Source of the DNA: PCC-7336 sp039817825
GTDB lineage: Bacteria; Cyanobacteriota; Cyanobacteriia; Thermostichales; PCC-7336
NCBI GenBank assembly: GCA_039817825.1
Contig: JBCBVA010000015.1
Span: forward strand, 1 to 47,656
Length of the DNA: 47,656 nucleotides
Reading direction: 5' to 3'
Part shown: piece by piece, positions 1 through 9,149 of the stretch
How positions within the stretch are numbered: position 1 is the stretch's first letter
Layout: every line of letters begins with the position of its first letter
Made by a program: the position numbers and the translations under genes
The notes under the pieces: model-generated
The model's database searches: none
Told to the model about the DNA's origin: nothing
What the model saw: the letters and a program-made list of their open reading frames with translations, nothing else

Positions 1-767
1 ATAGCGTTTGCCATTTCAGTTAGGACAAAAGTTTCTAAGCATAGTCAGGGATGGACATAGCTGAAATGTCCGCAGTGGTGTGGCCACTGCCATACCATAT
101 CCACTCTCCAACATGCTCCATCTTTGCACGAACGATGGCTAGGCTCTGCAACCATCAATACTGTGTTCCAAGTCCGCGTTCGAGCGGCACCAACAATCAT
201 CATCACGATCAGCGCTTGAGTATTGCGATGGTACTTTAATGTGCTGAGGGCGGATGCAGGTTGATTGCCCTACTCGATGCTTGCAAACGAGCTTATTTTT
301 GGAGATTGAAACAGCGAACGAGTTCGACAATCATTGCTCTGTATTGCTTTTTGCTCCGGATTGTAAATCAGAGCATCATGCCGATCCCGATGTCCTCAAC
401 GACGATCCCAGACGATCCCCACACTTGACCATTTCAAAAGGTCTGTGCATTATGGAGACATATTAAGCGATCCCAAACGATCCCCTAAGGGGGGCGATCT
501 TGCTGGATTTGGTGATTGCCTCGGTCAGATGTTCTGCTAAATTCGCTCCTGGGTTTGCAGTCTGATGGCAGGTATGCGACAGGGGTGCATTATGAGTTGC
601 ATTCTACTGTCTGCAAGGCATCGCTAAGGTTGATATCTGCCAGTGACCGATATCAATACCCACCAGTGATTTCCCTTCGCTTGCGATTTAGCGTCTTTGA
701 AACCACTTGCTCCTCGATACCAATCGCTTTCGATTCGCCCTGAAATATTTAAGGTTAAGTCTGCACA
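1..767. other. gene-free stretch with CGATCCC repeats
   Basis: No convincing gene was found here; the short open frames have no family signature and mixed codon use. The stretch holds five copies of CGATCCC (starting near 382, 403, 413, 468 and 478). The last four form two near-identical pairs at 403-420 and 468-485 that differ by one base (G or A between the units). The second pair runs into a short palindrome, CCCCTAAGGGG, at 482-492. This may be upstream regulatory sequence for the DUF4912 gene, but that is inference. Confidence 0.5.
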
Positions 768-1991
768 ATGGCCATAGAACATCCGCCCCTGGATAGCATG
801 ACCCTACGCCAGCTCCGCGTTCTGGCGTCCGAGTATTCTGTGTCGCGCTACAGCCGCATGCGCAAAGAAGAGTTAGTTAAGGCTATTTCGACCGCTGAGG
901 CGAAGGCATCTGCTGCTGTTGGAAATATGCCTGCTCCCGAAATGGAGTCTAAAGAGGTTGTGAGCGCTAATAAGTTTCATGCTGGTGGTGTCCGAGACAC
1001 CGTCGAATTGAGCGATGTAGATGCAGACCTCGGCGAGCTACCTGGTGGATACGGGGAAAGCCGCATTACCCTGTTACCCCGCGACCCGCAGTGGGCCTAC
1101 ACCTACTGGGATGTCCCCAAGGAACACAAGGAAGAGCTCCGCAACCAAGGGGGTCAACAGCTCTCTCTGCGCTTGTACGATGTAACCGACTTGGATTTCG
1201 GTTCTCAGGGTTACCACAGCTTGCAGGAATTCCCCATCGATGAACTTGCTCGCGAATGGTACTTGCCCATCCCAGTTAGCGATCGCTCCTACATCGTTCA
1301 GGTAGGTTATCGTTCTGCTGACGGTCGCTGGTTAGCGCTAGCGTCCTCTGCTTCTGTCACTATCCCCCCCACCTACCCCTCTGATTGGATCGAAGACATT
1401 TTCGTCACCGTTCCCTTTGACATGGATCTGAACGGCAAGACTATCTACAAGCTCAACGAGCCTTACAAGCGTGCGGGGATGTGGGGGGCAACCAAACTGG
1501 CCGACGATTCCATTACTGCTGCCACCTTGAAGGTGGCCGGTGGTCTTGATAGCCAGCACGTTGCCGGTTCCTTGTTTGGCAGTATGCAGATGGTTCCCGA
1601 AGAGACCGTCAGCTCCTTTGTATTTCCCTCTGGTGCAGGTCTAGCCGCTCCTTGGATGGCCTCCGGCTCCGGGCTGGGCATGTTCTCTGGTGCTTCTGAA
1701 GCGTTACCCGAGCGTTCTCGCAAGTTCTGGCTGGTGGCCGACGCCGAGCTGATTGTCTACGGCGCCACTGAGCCCGATGCAACCGTTACGATTGGCGGTC
1801 GCAAGGTCGAACTCAGCCCTGACGGCACCTTCCGTTTCCACATGGCGTTCCCCGATGGCAACATCGACTTCCCCATCTACGCTGTTGCCGCAGATGGTGA
1901 GCAGAATCGCGAGATTCACATGACCTTTGACCGGTCTACCCCCGCTCGCCGCACGAACACCAAAGAGGAAGCCGTCGAGGAGTTCTTCTAA
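768..1991 (+). CDS. DUF4912 protein with N-terminal SAP/Rho-N-like domain
   Basis: A 407-residue soluble protein of a family common in cyanobacteria and of unknown biochemical role. Residues about 8-42 form a small helix-turn-helix segment (LDSMTLRQLRVLA, then SRMRKEELVKAI) of the SAP/Rho N-terminal type, which in other proteins contacts nucleic acid. Residues about 98-230 match DUF4912: RITLLPRDPQWAYTYWDVP is the typical opening, with W and Y aromatics and a run of beta strands. A Gly/Ala/Ser-rich linker follows, then a second beta-rich unit (residues about 310-395) with VYGATEPDATVTIGG, resembling an Ig-like or DUF4912-associated strand repeat. There is no signal peptide. The start at ATG 768 is the first methionine before the conserved N-terminal domain. 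A second, free-standing copy of the N-terminal domain lies at 39101-39256. The family call is firm; the function is unknown. Confidence 0.9.
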   Translation: MAIEHPPLDSMTLRQLRVLASEYSVSRYSRMRKEELVKAISTAEAKASAAVGNMPAPEMESKEVVSANKFHAGGVRDTVELSDVDADLGELPGGYGESRITLLPRDPQWAYTYWDVPKEHKEELRNQGGQQLSLRLYDVTDLDFGSQGYHSLQEFPIDELAREWYLPIPVSDRSYIVQVGYRSADGRWLALASSASVTIPPTYPSDWIEDIFVTVPFDMDLNGKTIYKLNEPYKRAGMWGATKLADDSITAATLKVAGGLDSQHVAGSLFGSMQMVPEETVSSFVFPSGAGLAAPWMASGSGLGMFSGASEALPERSRKFWLVADAELIVYGATEPDATVTIGGRKVELSPDGTFRFHMAFPDGNIDFPIYAVAADGEQNREIHMTFDRSTPARRTNTKEEAVEEFF

Positions 1992-2299
1992 ACCGCTTTG
2001 AGCATTGCGGGAGCAGTTTGTCAGATGTAGGTGTGTCGCCAAGCTGTTCCCTCAACCATGCTTCTGCAAGTCAAGAAATGGTGTGTTTTGGCTTGCAAGC
2101 GGATAGGTTTCGTGAGGTGATGAAAACGAGCAAGCATTGCTGCAGACTTCTGAAGATGTGGCGCTTGCTCGTTATTTTGTTGGTTGCTTACTCGCGATCT
2201 CTGGCCCTTTTGCCTGATTTGAGGGGCGTCATCGTCTGTCATTGCCCAGTTTGTTTGTCTAGCTCGTCTTACTTCGCTCATCACAGTTAGGAGGTCTTC
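1992..2299. other. intergenic, leader of the GH57 gene
   Basis: About 300 bases between two plus-strand genes. No small gene was recognised. The one clear element is the strong Shine-Dalgarno sequence AGGAGGT at 2289-2295, five bases before the GH57 start, which fixes that start codon. Confidence 0.6.
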
Positions 2300-3904
2300 A
2301 TGTCCCAGGGGTATTTCGCACTCGTCTTGCATGCCCACCTGCCGTTTGTTCGCCACCCCGAGCAGGACTTTGTGCTGGAGGAAGACTGGCTGTTTGAGGC
2401 GATTACCGAAACGTACGTTCCTCTACTGCTGATGTTTGAAGGACTGGAGCGCGACGGGATTGATTTCCGTCTGACCATGTCTATGACGCCACCGCTGGTG
2501 TCTATGTTGCGCGATCCCCTCTTGCAAGAGCGATACGACGAATACCTCAGCAAACTAGAAGAGCTGGCTCAATTAGAAGCAGAGCGCAACGCGACCTACG
2601 GCCACGTCAAATATCTGGCGGAGTTTTATGTCGAGGAATTCTACAAAGTCCGCGACTTGTGGGAGCGCTACGATCGCGACCTAGTCACCGCTTTCAAAAA
2701 ATTCCAAGACTCCGGCAACTTGGAGATCATCACCTGTGGTGCCACCCACGGCTACCTGCCCCTGATGCAGATGTATCCCGAGGCCGTGTGGGCGCAGTTG
2801 GAAGTAGCTTGCCAGCATTACAACGACAACTTTGGCCGCTGGCCTCGTGGTATCTGGTTACCGGAATGCGCCTACTATCCGGGCTTAGAGCGCATGATTG
2901 CTGATGTGGGACTGCGCTACATGCTGACGGATGGCCATGGCGTGCTGTATGCCAAGCCCCGTCCTAAGTTTGGTACTTACGCTCCCATCTTCACCGAGTC
3001 GGGAGCTGCAGTCTTTGGTCGCGATCACGAATCATCTCAGCAAGTGTGGTCGGCGCAAGTCGGCTATCCCGGCGATCCCAACTACCGCGAGTTCTATAAG
3101 GATCTTGGTTTCGAAGCGGATTACGAGTACATCAAGCCGTACATCATGCCCAACGGCCAGCGCAAGAACACCGGTATCAAGTACCACAAGATTACGGGCC
3201 GAGGCCTCGGTTTGGGCGATAAGGAACTGTACGATCCCTACTGGGCACGGGAGAAGGCAGCGGAGCATGCCGGTAATTTCATGTTCAACCGCGAGCGCCA
3301 GATTGAGGGTTTAGCCAACGTCATGGGCCGTCCGCCGATTGTGGTGTCTCCTTACGATGCAGAATTGTTCGGCCACTGGTGGTTTGAAGGTCCTTGGTTT
3401 ATCGACTACTTCATTCGCAAGAGCCACTACGACCAAAACACCTTCCGCATGACCCACCTTGCAGAGTATCTGCAAGAAAATCCCACCCAGCAGGTGTGCC
3501 GTCCGGCCCAATCCAGCTGGGGAGCCAAAGGCTTCCACGAATATTGGTTAAACGAGACCAACTCCTGGATTTACCCTCATCTGCACAAAGCAGCGGAGCG
3601 GATGATTGAGTTGAGCTATCGCGAGCCTGTTGATGAAGTGGAATGGCGAGCATTGAATCAGGCGGCTCGCGAGTTGCTGCTGGCCCAATCGTCTGATTGG
3701 GCGTTCATTATGAAGACCGGCACGATGGTTCCATATGCTGTGCGTCGGACGAGATCGCACCTGTTGCGCTTCAATCGTCTCTACGAGTCGCTCAATCAAG
3801 GGAAAATAGACGAGCAGTGGTTGGAAAGTGTGGAGTATATGGACAATATCTTTCCCGACATTAACTACCGCAGCTACCGGCCTCTGACAGCGATGGCGGC
3901 TTAA
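2300..3904 (+). CDS. GH57 1,4-alpha-glucan branching enzyme
   Basis: This 534-residue protein is a glycoside hydrolase family 57 enzyme of the glycogen-branching type. It would transfer alpha-1,4-glucan segments to alpha-1,6 branch points in cytoplasmic glycogen. The opening GYFALVLHAHLPFVRHPE is conserved region 1. WLPECAYYPG carries the expected catalytic nucleophile Glu189, and SPYDAELFGHWWFEG carries the expected acid/base Asp353. Both positions agree with characterised GH57 branching enzymes, and the length is normal for the family. The C-terminal helices (residues about 420-520), with AQSSDWAFIMKTGTM, belong to the DUF1957-type domain. The start is set by AGGAGGT at 2289-2295. Cyanobacteria usually also have a GH13 branching enzyme (GlgB), so this may be a second enzyme. 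The family call is near certain; branching rather than amylase activity is inferred from subfamily features. Confidence 0.93.
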   Translation: MSQGYFALVLHAHLPFVRHPEQDFVLEEDWLFEAITETYVPLLLMFEGLERDGIDFRLTMSMTPPLVSMLRDPLLQERYDEYLSKLEELAQLEAERNATYGHVKYLAEFYVEEFYKVRDLWERYDRDLVTAFKKFQDSGNLEIITCGATHGYLPLMQMYPEAVWAQLEVACQHYNDNFGRWPRGIWLPECAYYPGLERMIADVGLRYMLTDGHGVLYAKPRPKFGTYAPIFTESGAAVFGRDHESSQQVWSAQVGYPGDPNYREFYKDLGFEADYEYIKPYIMPNGQRKNTGIKYHKITGRGLGLGDKELYDPYWAREKAAEHAGNFMFNRERQIEGLANVMGRPPIVVSPYDAELFGHWWFEGPWFIDYFIRKSHYDQNTFRMTHLAEYLQENPTQQVCRPAQSSWGAKGFHEYWLNETNSWIYPHLHKAAERMIELSYREPVDEVEWRALNQAARELLLAQSSDWAFIMKTGTMVPYAVRRTRSHLLRFNRLYESLNQGKIDEQWLESVEYMDNIFPDINYRSYRPLTAMAA

Positions 3905-4853
3905 GTCGCGTACGGACGAGATTGCACGGATGCTGGATGGAGCCACATGGCTGCCATCGGGTTCGTTGAGTGCAAGTTGGATGTGAGACCGGCTGTGAGG
4001 GATGGCATTGACGGTGGAGTGGACTGCCGCCAAGCTTAGCTCTGGGTCGATAGAGAGAGATGTAATCTCTCTCTATTTGAGGAGTTTGTCATCAGCTTGA
4101 GGGCAATCTCCAGCGCTTCATTCACTTATCCTTGCAGCACAGATTAGGCTGCCGTGAGACTTTGTTCGTGAACGGAAACGCTTTTGAGGGGTAATAAAAA
4201 GGGGATTGTCCAGGAGCGAGATTGAACGGGATCGAGATTAACCGAGTACTAGTCCCTCACACTATCCCCACGATCGTCTGCCTTTTTATTGAAAGAACGG
4301 GCAGAATTTTCAATACACTTTTGCGTGCTGCCAGTCGTTGTAGAGCGAGACAGTCCCCTTCCACCTGTGCAGATGGACGGTAAATATTGAATCCCAGGAA
4401 TGCGTTGGTGTCCAACGGCATGGAGCAAACATCGAACCAACCGCAAACTATCAACTCATCCATTCACATAACAATCCACATCAGTAGATCGTGCTAAGAA
4501 ACAGTGCAGGAGGAGCCCTTCTCACGAGGCTTATAGAGCACTTACTTTACGTTTAATTTAACTGAACCACCGATCGAGATATCAAAACCGGATGTCGCTC
4601 CAATTGTTTTCAGGTTTCGCCCTCGATCTCTGAGTCACTGTATGGGAATAGACCCTTAGCTTTTACTCAATGACGACCACAAATTTGAATTCTTTAATTT
4701 GTCAAAAGATACTGGGTTTATACAAGCTTGAAAAGCCGAAAAGCAGGCGCTACTGATGATATTTACTGCGTACTGTCATCGAAACTTCTCAACGCTGAAT
4801 TTACTTTTGTTGGGTAGGTTGTAGCAACATTGCTTGAGTTGTAGGTTGCTCTC
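3905..4853. other. long gene-free stretch
   Basis: About 950 bases without a convincing gene. Short open frames on both strands lack a ribosome binding site and any family signature. The sequence holds one strong perfect hairpin (4051-4075, listed separately). The last ~350 bases are AT-rich and presumably carry the promoter of the DM13 lipoprotein gene. No RNA gene was recognised. Confidence 0.6.
4051..4075. terminator. perfect 11-bp hairpin downstream of GH57 gene
   Basis: TAGAGAGAGAT and ATCTCTCTCTA pair perfectly around the three-base loop GTA. The hairpin lies about 150 bases after the branching-enzyme stop and is followed only by a weak T run (TTTGA). It may be an imperfect intrinsic terminator or an RNA-stabilising element; the stem is A/U-rich for a terminator. 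Confidence 0.45.
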
Positions 4854-5537
4854 ATGACGTCGAAAGGTTTCGGTCTGGCATGCTGCTTGACTGCCCTTGC
4901 TTCAGCGGTTGCTGGCTGTGGCGATCTGCTTCCGGATTCGGTGACGATTCCTCGCAGCAATACAACGGCTCGAAATTCATCTCCTATCGTTGAGGGTCGG
5001 TCTGAATCTAACTCCTTCGGGGGTGATGATGCACTACCGGGCGCTCGCACAGACGTATCGCGCTTGGGCGAGCGCACGACAGTCCCAGAACTGGATGGAT
5101 TTGATGGAGCGGTGGAGACCGCAGGTGCCGAGGTGGAGGTTGCCAGCGAATTAACAGTTTCGCAGACCACTACTGTTGTTGATACTGTGCCGTCTTCAGG
5201 AATTGCCCAGGTTGCGGCTGGGCAATTTTCTACCGCCGACCCCAATTACCCGACATCTGGTGGGATGAAGGTGTTCGAAATTTCCGGTCAGGCCATTGTT
5301 GAATTGACCGATGACTTCAACACGACTCATGGCCCCGACTTGCAATTGGTTGCGCTCCGAGAGGCTGTGCTTCCCGAGCACATCGAGAGCAGCGACTACG
5401 TTCAGATTGCAGAGCTGCTAGCTTATCGCGGGGCCAGTGCGTATCCGGTTCCCCAAGATGTCGATCTAGATGAGTTTGGAGCGATCGCCATCTGGTGTGC
5501 CGAATTCAATACGGTATTTGGCTACGCGCCACTGTAG
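4854..5537 (+). CDS. DM13-domain lipoprotein
   Basis: A 227-residue predicted exported lipoprotein. Residues 1-21 form a short hydrophobic signal ending in the lipobox VAG-Cys22. A low-complexity Ser/Thr/Glu-rich region follows (about 23-120). The C-terminal ~100 residues are a DM13 domain: MKVFEISGQAIVELTDDF, HGPDLQLVAL, then DVDLDEFGAIAIWC and FNTVFGYAPL. DM13 domains are proposed redox or adhesion modules, and Cys215 (in IWC) is the conserved cysteine. The start ATG 4854 has TAGG eight bases upstream. The gene stands alone, converging on ruvB. Its TAG stop at 5535-5537 coincides with the first bases of a repeat end (see findings). The domain call is good; the partner and function are unknown. 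Confidence 0.82.
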   Translation: MTSKGFGLACCLTALASAVAGCGDLLPDSVTIPRSNTTARNSSPIVEGRSESNSFGGDDALPGARTDVSRLGERTTVPELDGFDGAVETAGAEVEVASELTVSQTTTVVDTVPSSGIAQVAAGQFSTADPNYPTSGGMKVFEISGQAIVELTDDFNTTHGPDLQLVALREAVLPEHIESSDYVQIAELLAYRGASAYPVPQDVDLDEFGAIAIWCAEFNTVFGYAPL

Positions 5538-5640
5538 TGGCTCGTCAGGCTGATTTCCAGAGATATCGTCAGCCTAGTGCTCTGTCCAACTTAAGAGCAG
5601 AGATTAGTACTCAGTCAAAGGCTTACTGCAGAGTCTTTGC
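5535..5640. repeat. degenerate cluster of family B repeat ends
   Basis: Three segments resemble the ends of the family B element at 36151-36257. TAGTGGCTCGTCAGGCTGAT (from 5535) resembles its left end. TAGTGCTCTGTCCAACTTAAG (from 5575) resembles its inverted right end. TAGTACTCAGTCAAAGGCTTAC (from about 5607) again resembles the left end. No complete copy is visible, so this is probably a decayed or nested insertion between the convergent DM13 and ruvB genes. Confidence 0.5.
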
Positions 5641-5735
5641 GAAAAGATGTCATACCAAGAAGATGCTGCAGTCGAACTGCAAGCGGTTTTCAGTTGCTCT
5701 TACTTGCATCGTTAGAGCGCGGTCTCGCGCTCGTA

Positions 5736-6908
5736 TCACCACAAATTCAACGGTAGGTTGGTCTCGTATCCCAAGTGCTGGAGCGCGGCTGGGGTCACCA
5801 CCCGTCCCCGTGCAGTCCGTTGTAAGAAACCAATTTGGAGTAAGTAGGGCTCGTAGACCTCTTCAATCGTTTGCGAGTCTTCACCGGTGGCTGCCGCCAT
5901 GGTGTCCAAGCCCACAGGGCCGCCATCGAATTTTTCGATCATCATGGTCAACAGTTTGCGATCAGTCCAATCTAATCCCAAGGGGTCCACATCAAATAGC
6001 TCTAGGGCAGTGGCCGCTACGGCGGCATCGATCGCTCCGTTGCTCTTCACTTGAGCGTAGTCTCGTACCCGTTTAAACAAGCGATTGGCAATGCGGGGGG
6101 TACCACGCGAGCGGCGGGCAATTTCTGAGGCCCCTTGGGCATCAATCGGAGTGTTGAGCAGACGGCCGGTGCGCATAACAATGTCTACCAGTTCCTCTGG
6201 CTCGTAAAAGCGCAGCCGCTGTACTAATCCAAAGCGATCGCGCAGTGGGGCCGTCAACGCTCCGACTTTTGTGGTGGCTCCCACGAGGGTAAATCTCGGT
6301 AGGTTGAGGCTGGTGACCCGTGCCGATCGCCCTTTTCCGACCGTAATATCCAGGCGATAATCCTCCATTGCTGGGTACAGCATTTCTTCAGTCACCTTTG
6401 GTAAGCGGTGAATCTCATCGATGAACAGAATATCCCCCAATTTGAGATTGACGAGATATCCAGCAATATCTTTGGCTCCTTCTAATGCCGGAGCGCTGGT
6501 CATGTGCATTTTGACCCTCATTTCGTTGGCCAGCGCGGCACAGACTGTAGTTTTTCCCAATCCGGGGGGGCCGTAAAACAGCAGATGATCGAGTGGCTCT
6601 GAGCGGGCTTGCGCGGCTGAAATGGCAATACCCAGGACTTCCTTGAGTTCACGCTGGCCAATGTATTCAGACAGGGTGTTCGGGCGTAAGGATGCCTCAG
6701 AGGGATGACTGGTTCCAGCGGTTTCTCTTTCGTCTTCGCTGGGAGCCACCTGAGGGCGCAGCAAGTTATTCTTCCCCTCAAGTGGGTGACTGAGATTGCG
6801 AACCGGGTTGTCGGTCGATGAGTGCGGTGCTGACGAAGATTGAGATAGCTGCGATGGTTGCTTGGGGCGATCGGGGGTCTTGCCAGATTGTGAGGAAATA
6901 ATTGCCAT
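5736..6908 (-). CDS. ruvB: Holliday junction branch-migration ATPase RuvB
   Basis: RuvB is the hexameric AAA+ motor that drives branch migration of Holliday junctions with RuvA and hands them to RuvC. The 390-residue protein has a Ser/Pro-rich N-terminal extension of about 75 residues, as seen in cyanobacterial RuvB. The core follows: RPNTLSEYIGQ (76-85), Walker A GPPGLGKT (113-120), Walker B LFIDEIHRLP (Asp164-Glu165), sensor 1 LVGATTK, and TAPLRDRFG with the arginine finger region. The C-terminal winged helix contains GLDTMAAATGED and FLQRTARGR. All catalytic motifs are intact. ruvA and ruvC are not in the window, so the gene stands alone as is usual in cyanobacteria. It lies downstream of the glycosyltransferase gene on the same strand, 322 bases apart, which makes an operon doubtful. 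Confidence 0.97.
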   Translation of the reverse strand: MAIISSQSGKTPDRPKQPSQLSQSSSAPHSSTDNPVRNLSHPLEGKNNLLRPQVAPSEDERETAGTSHPSEASLRPNTLSEYIGQRELKEVLGIAISAAQARSEPLDHLLFYGPPGLGKTTVCAALANEMRVKMHMTSAPALEGAKDIAGYLVNLKLGDILFIDEIHRLPKVTEEMLYPAMEDYRLDITVGKGRSARVTSLNLPRFTLVGATTKVGALTAPLRDRFGLVQRLRFYEPEELVDIVMRTGRLLNTPIDAQGASEIARRSRGTPRIANRLFKRVRDYAQVKSNGAIDAAVAATALELFDVDPLGLDWTDRKLLTMMIEKFDGGPVGLDTMAAATGEDSQTIEEVYEPYLLQIGFLQRTARGRVVTPAALQHLGYETNLPLNLW

Positions 6909-7230
6909 ACGGGCAGCTTAGCCAGTGCATTAGAGCCATTTTAGTGAGGCTTACCGCTGTGTGGCGATTGTTGTGGCTGGCTATCTAGAGTTCTGCTGGT
7001 TGTTAGGGAAACCGTTTGAACGCTTATTTCGTCGTCCACAAGTGTTACGAGCGAACACATTCAGAGGAGAGATCGAGCTGTTCCCCAGGAGACTTCTGGC
7101 GAGTATCGGGCTATCAGATCGTTAGGCCGATACGCAGGATAAATAGATCGATCTAACGTAATGATGTAGGAGTGTGTGTCTCTTCAAGACACTTGGCACA
7201 TGTGTGTACCGCTTAATTCTGTCAACTAAT
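6909..7230. other. intergenic with small hairpin
   Basis: No gene is seen. A six-pair hairpin, GTGTCT-CTTCA-AGACAC, at 7176-7192 lies about 40 bases downstream of the glycosyltransferase stop (minus strand) and could be a weak terminator. A 12-base palindrome, TAGATCGATCTA, is at 7144-7155. The remainder should contain the ruvB promoter. Confidence 0.4.
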
Positions 7231-8271
7231 TTACAGTGTCAATCGTTTGGCCATTGTTCCCTTCTTAGGAATTCGTTTTAGAGGATTTTTGTCCCATAAT
7301 CTCTGGATTGCCCGGACAAAAAAGTAAGGGTTTACGATCATTTCAAACATGGCTTTTAAGTATTGTTTTTTGCGTAACGGCTCTACAACCGATGCGTACT
7401 GCCTTTTCTTTGTGCAGACGTTGAGCTTGGCCAGCAATGCTTTCTGGAGTTCGAAGTTCTCCGCGACTCGTCTGTCTTTCAGGACCTCGGATAATCCTCG
7501 CTCGGCCTGGAGCCATCGTTCGCGCTGACTCTTGGTGATCAGAGAATCTGGGCGGGCACGGTAGAAATAATAGGCTTCGGGATAAAAAATATAGCGGGCC
7601 TCAGCCAGCAAACAATCCAGGAAAAAGAAAAAGTCTTGGCCTAAACGAATGTATTCTTTGTAACGAATGTTGTTGTTGTTAAGTAGCGATCGGCGAATAA
7701 TTGGCTTGAGAAACCCCGGACTGACTCCGTTGGTTGACCACAAACGACTGTCTTCTCGGACGTAGAATAATGGGTCAATTTCAGTCGGATTGGACGTATA
7801 TAAGTTGCCATTGAGTTGGGCAAAACTCGTCCATGGCTCCGATTCCAAATTGCGAACGTACGATAGATCGTCTGCCACCATGTCAGCAGAATATTCGTCT
7901 GCCTTAGTCAATAAGGCTTCTAATCGTTTGGGGGAGAACCAGTCGTCTGCATCCAAAATGGCCACCCAATCTCCTGTGGCTGTATCTAGGGCTTGATTGC
8001 GTGCAACAGCGGCCCCTCGGTTTTCCGGACTTGCAATGACTTTCACTCTGTCATCGGTGGCGGCACAGGCTTGAGCTACCTGCAGCGTGCTATCGTTCGA
8101 GGCATCATCGACAACGATGACTTCGATGTTGGCTAGTGTTTGGTTGAGTGCAGAATCGATCGCGTACTTGAGATATTGCTCTACGTTATAGGCAGGCACA
8201 ATCACTGAAACCAAGGGATTGCGGATGGCGCCAGATTGTTCGCTGTCGGACTTGGGAACTGGATGGGTCAT
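7231..8271 (-). CDS. family 2 glycosyltransferase
   Basis: A 346-residue GT-A fold enzyme expected to move a sugar from a nucleotide donor onto a cell-surface polysaccharide or lipid acceptor at the cytoplasmic membrane face. The N-terminal catalytic half shows the GT2 pattern: PLVSVIVPAYNVEQYL (19-34), IEVIVVDDASND (49-60), ENRGAAVARNQAL, and the metal-binding DADD at residues 107-110. The C-terminal ~150 residues are basic and helical, with no clear membrane segment. No start-specific ribosome binding site is obvious, and ATG 8271 was taken because it is the first methionine before the core. There are no other polysaccharide genes beside it, so acceptor and product cannot be deduced. Confidence 0.9.
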   Translation of the reverse strand: MTHPVPKSDSEQSGAIRNPLVSVIVPAYNVEQYLKYAIDSALNQTLANIEVIVVDDASNDSTLQVAQACAATDDRVKVIASPENRGAAVARNQALDTATGDWVAILDADDWFSPKRLEALLTKADEYSADMVADDLSYVRNLESEPWTSFAQLNGNLYTSNPTEIDPLFYVREDSRLWSTNGVSPGFLKPIIRRSLLNNNNIRYKEYIRLGQDFFFFLDCLLAEARYIFYPEAYYFYRARPDSLITKSQRERWLQAERGLSEVLKDRRVAENFELQKALLAKLNVCTKKRQYASVVEPLRKKQYLKAMFEMIVNPYFFVRAIQRLWDKNPLKRIPKKGTMAKRLTL

Positions 8272-9149
8272 AGAGATACCGGTGGGGATACCGATTGCTG
8301 GGGCATAGAACCTTGCCTGTATGCCTAGTCAGGCTTACTTCCACATTGTAAGTAGTGGAGAATGCCGAAGCTATGGGGTTTTCGGAAGGGGGAGTGTGCT
8401 CGCTACAGTGAGGAAAATCCAGACCTATCAACGGAGATAGTGCCTGCTTAGGGATAACGCCTCAGCGTTGCTGCCTAGCGTTAGAAGCACGACCTCAAAA
8501 GTAAAGACGTTTCATAACGCTACATGTCAACTTGATGTCAACGATGATTAGCGGCAGATGCTGGATGTACATCCGCACGTAGCCAACTCAGTCAAGTACG
8601 CGGAGCTACTGTCAGAGGCTCAAAAGAGCAGGAACAGATACCTAACGATGATTTTCCTGAAACATAATTTACCCTTATTGGTTAGTTTGTAGCTATTTTT
8701 CTGTGTGATTAGCGGGCATTGTGGTGTATTCACTTTCTCTCCTTTGGTACCTTGCTGTCGGAAGAGCCACACAAACGGGTAGGACGAGCTAAACGTAGTG
8801 GAAAAACGCATAGCTTTAGATTCAATCCACTTCAGCTGTGCACAGCCTTAGTTTCATATCGCTTCAGTCGGCTCGACCTTTAGGTATTGGGGGGTTGACT
8901 GTACTATCTCCGCGAAAGCGATTGAGTTGAATACGGTCATATAGGATCGAAGTCAAATTGAATCCTTGCCGGCTCGACTATGGAGTTACAGACGATGGGG
9001 GCTACAGAGTTATGGCGTAACGGGCCTCGATCGCTGGTCAGCTCTGTCATTTCCTCGATGTAGAGCCCAGTTAGATTTGCGCTCGAAAGTTGTTGTTTCG
9101 TCGAACGATCGCTTATCGTGACGTTATGTAAAGAATTCTCAGGTTGCTC
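8272..9149. other. long gene-free stretch
   Basis: About 880 bases with no gene that can be supported. The middle (8620-8830) is AT-rich with only unsupported short frames. A 15-base match to the inner part of the family B repeat end, TAGTCAGGCTTACTT, lies at 8326-8340 just upstream of the glycosyltransferase, and is probably a remnant. The last part presumably contains the promoter of the HHL1-like gene. Confidence 0.5.

Noticed and set aside
1..42. Possible fifth family A repeat at the window start (ATAGCGTT ... CTAAGCAT)
   Set aside because: Only two short blocks match copy B, spacing differs and no right end follows; probably chance or a remnant.
4425..4445. Possible tRNA T-loop (GGTTCGATG on the minus strand)
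   Set aside because: No matching acceptor or anticodon stems around it; not a tRNA.
4249..4463. Minus-strand short frames in the 3905-4853 gap
   Set aside because: Two overlapping frames of similar size, neither with a ribosome binding site or recognisable protein pattern.
8620..8811. 63-residue minus-strand frame in the 8272-9149 gap
   Set aside because: Low-complexity Lys/Phe-rich translation of AT-rich DNA with no ribosome binding site.
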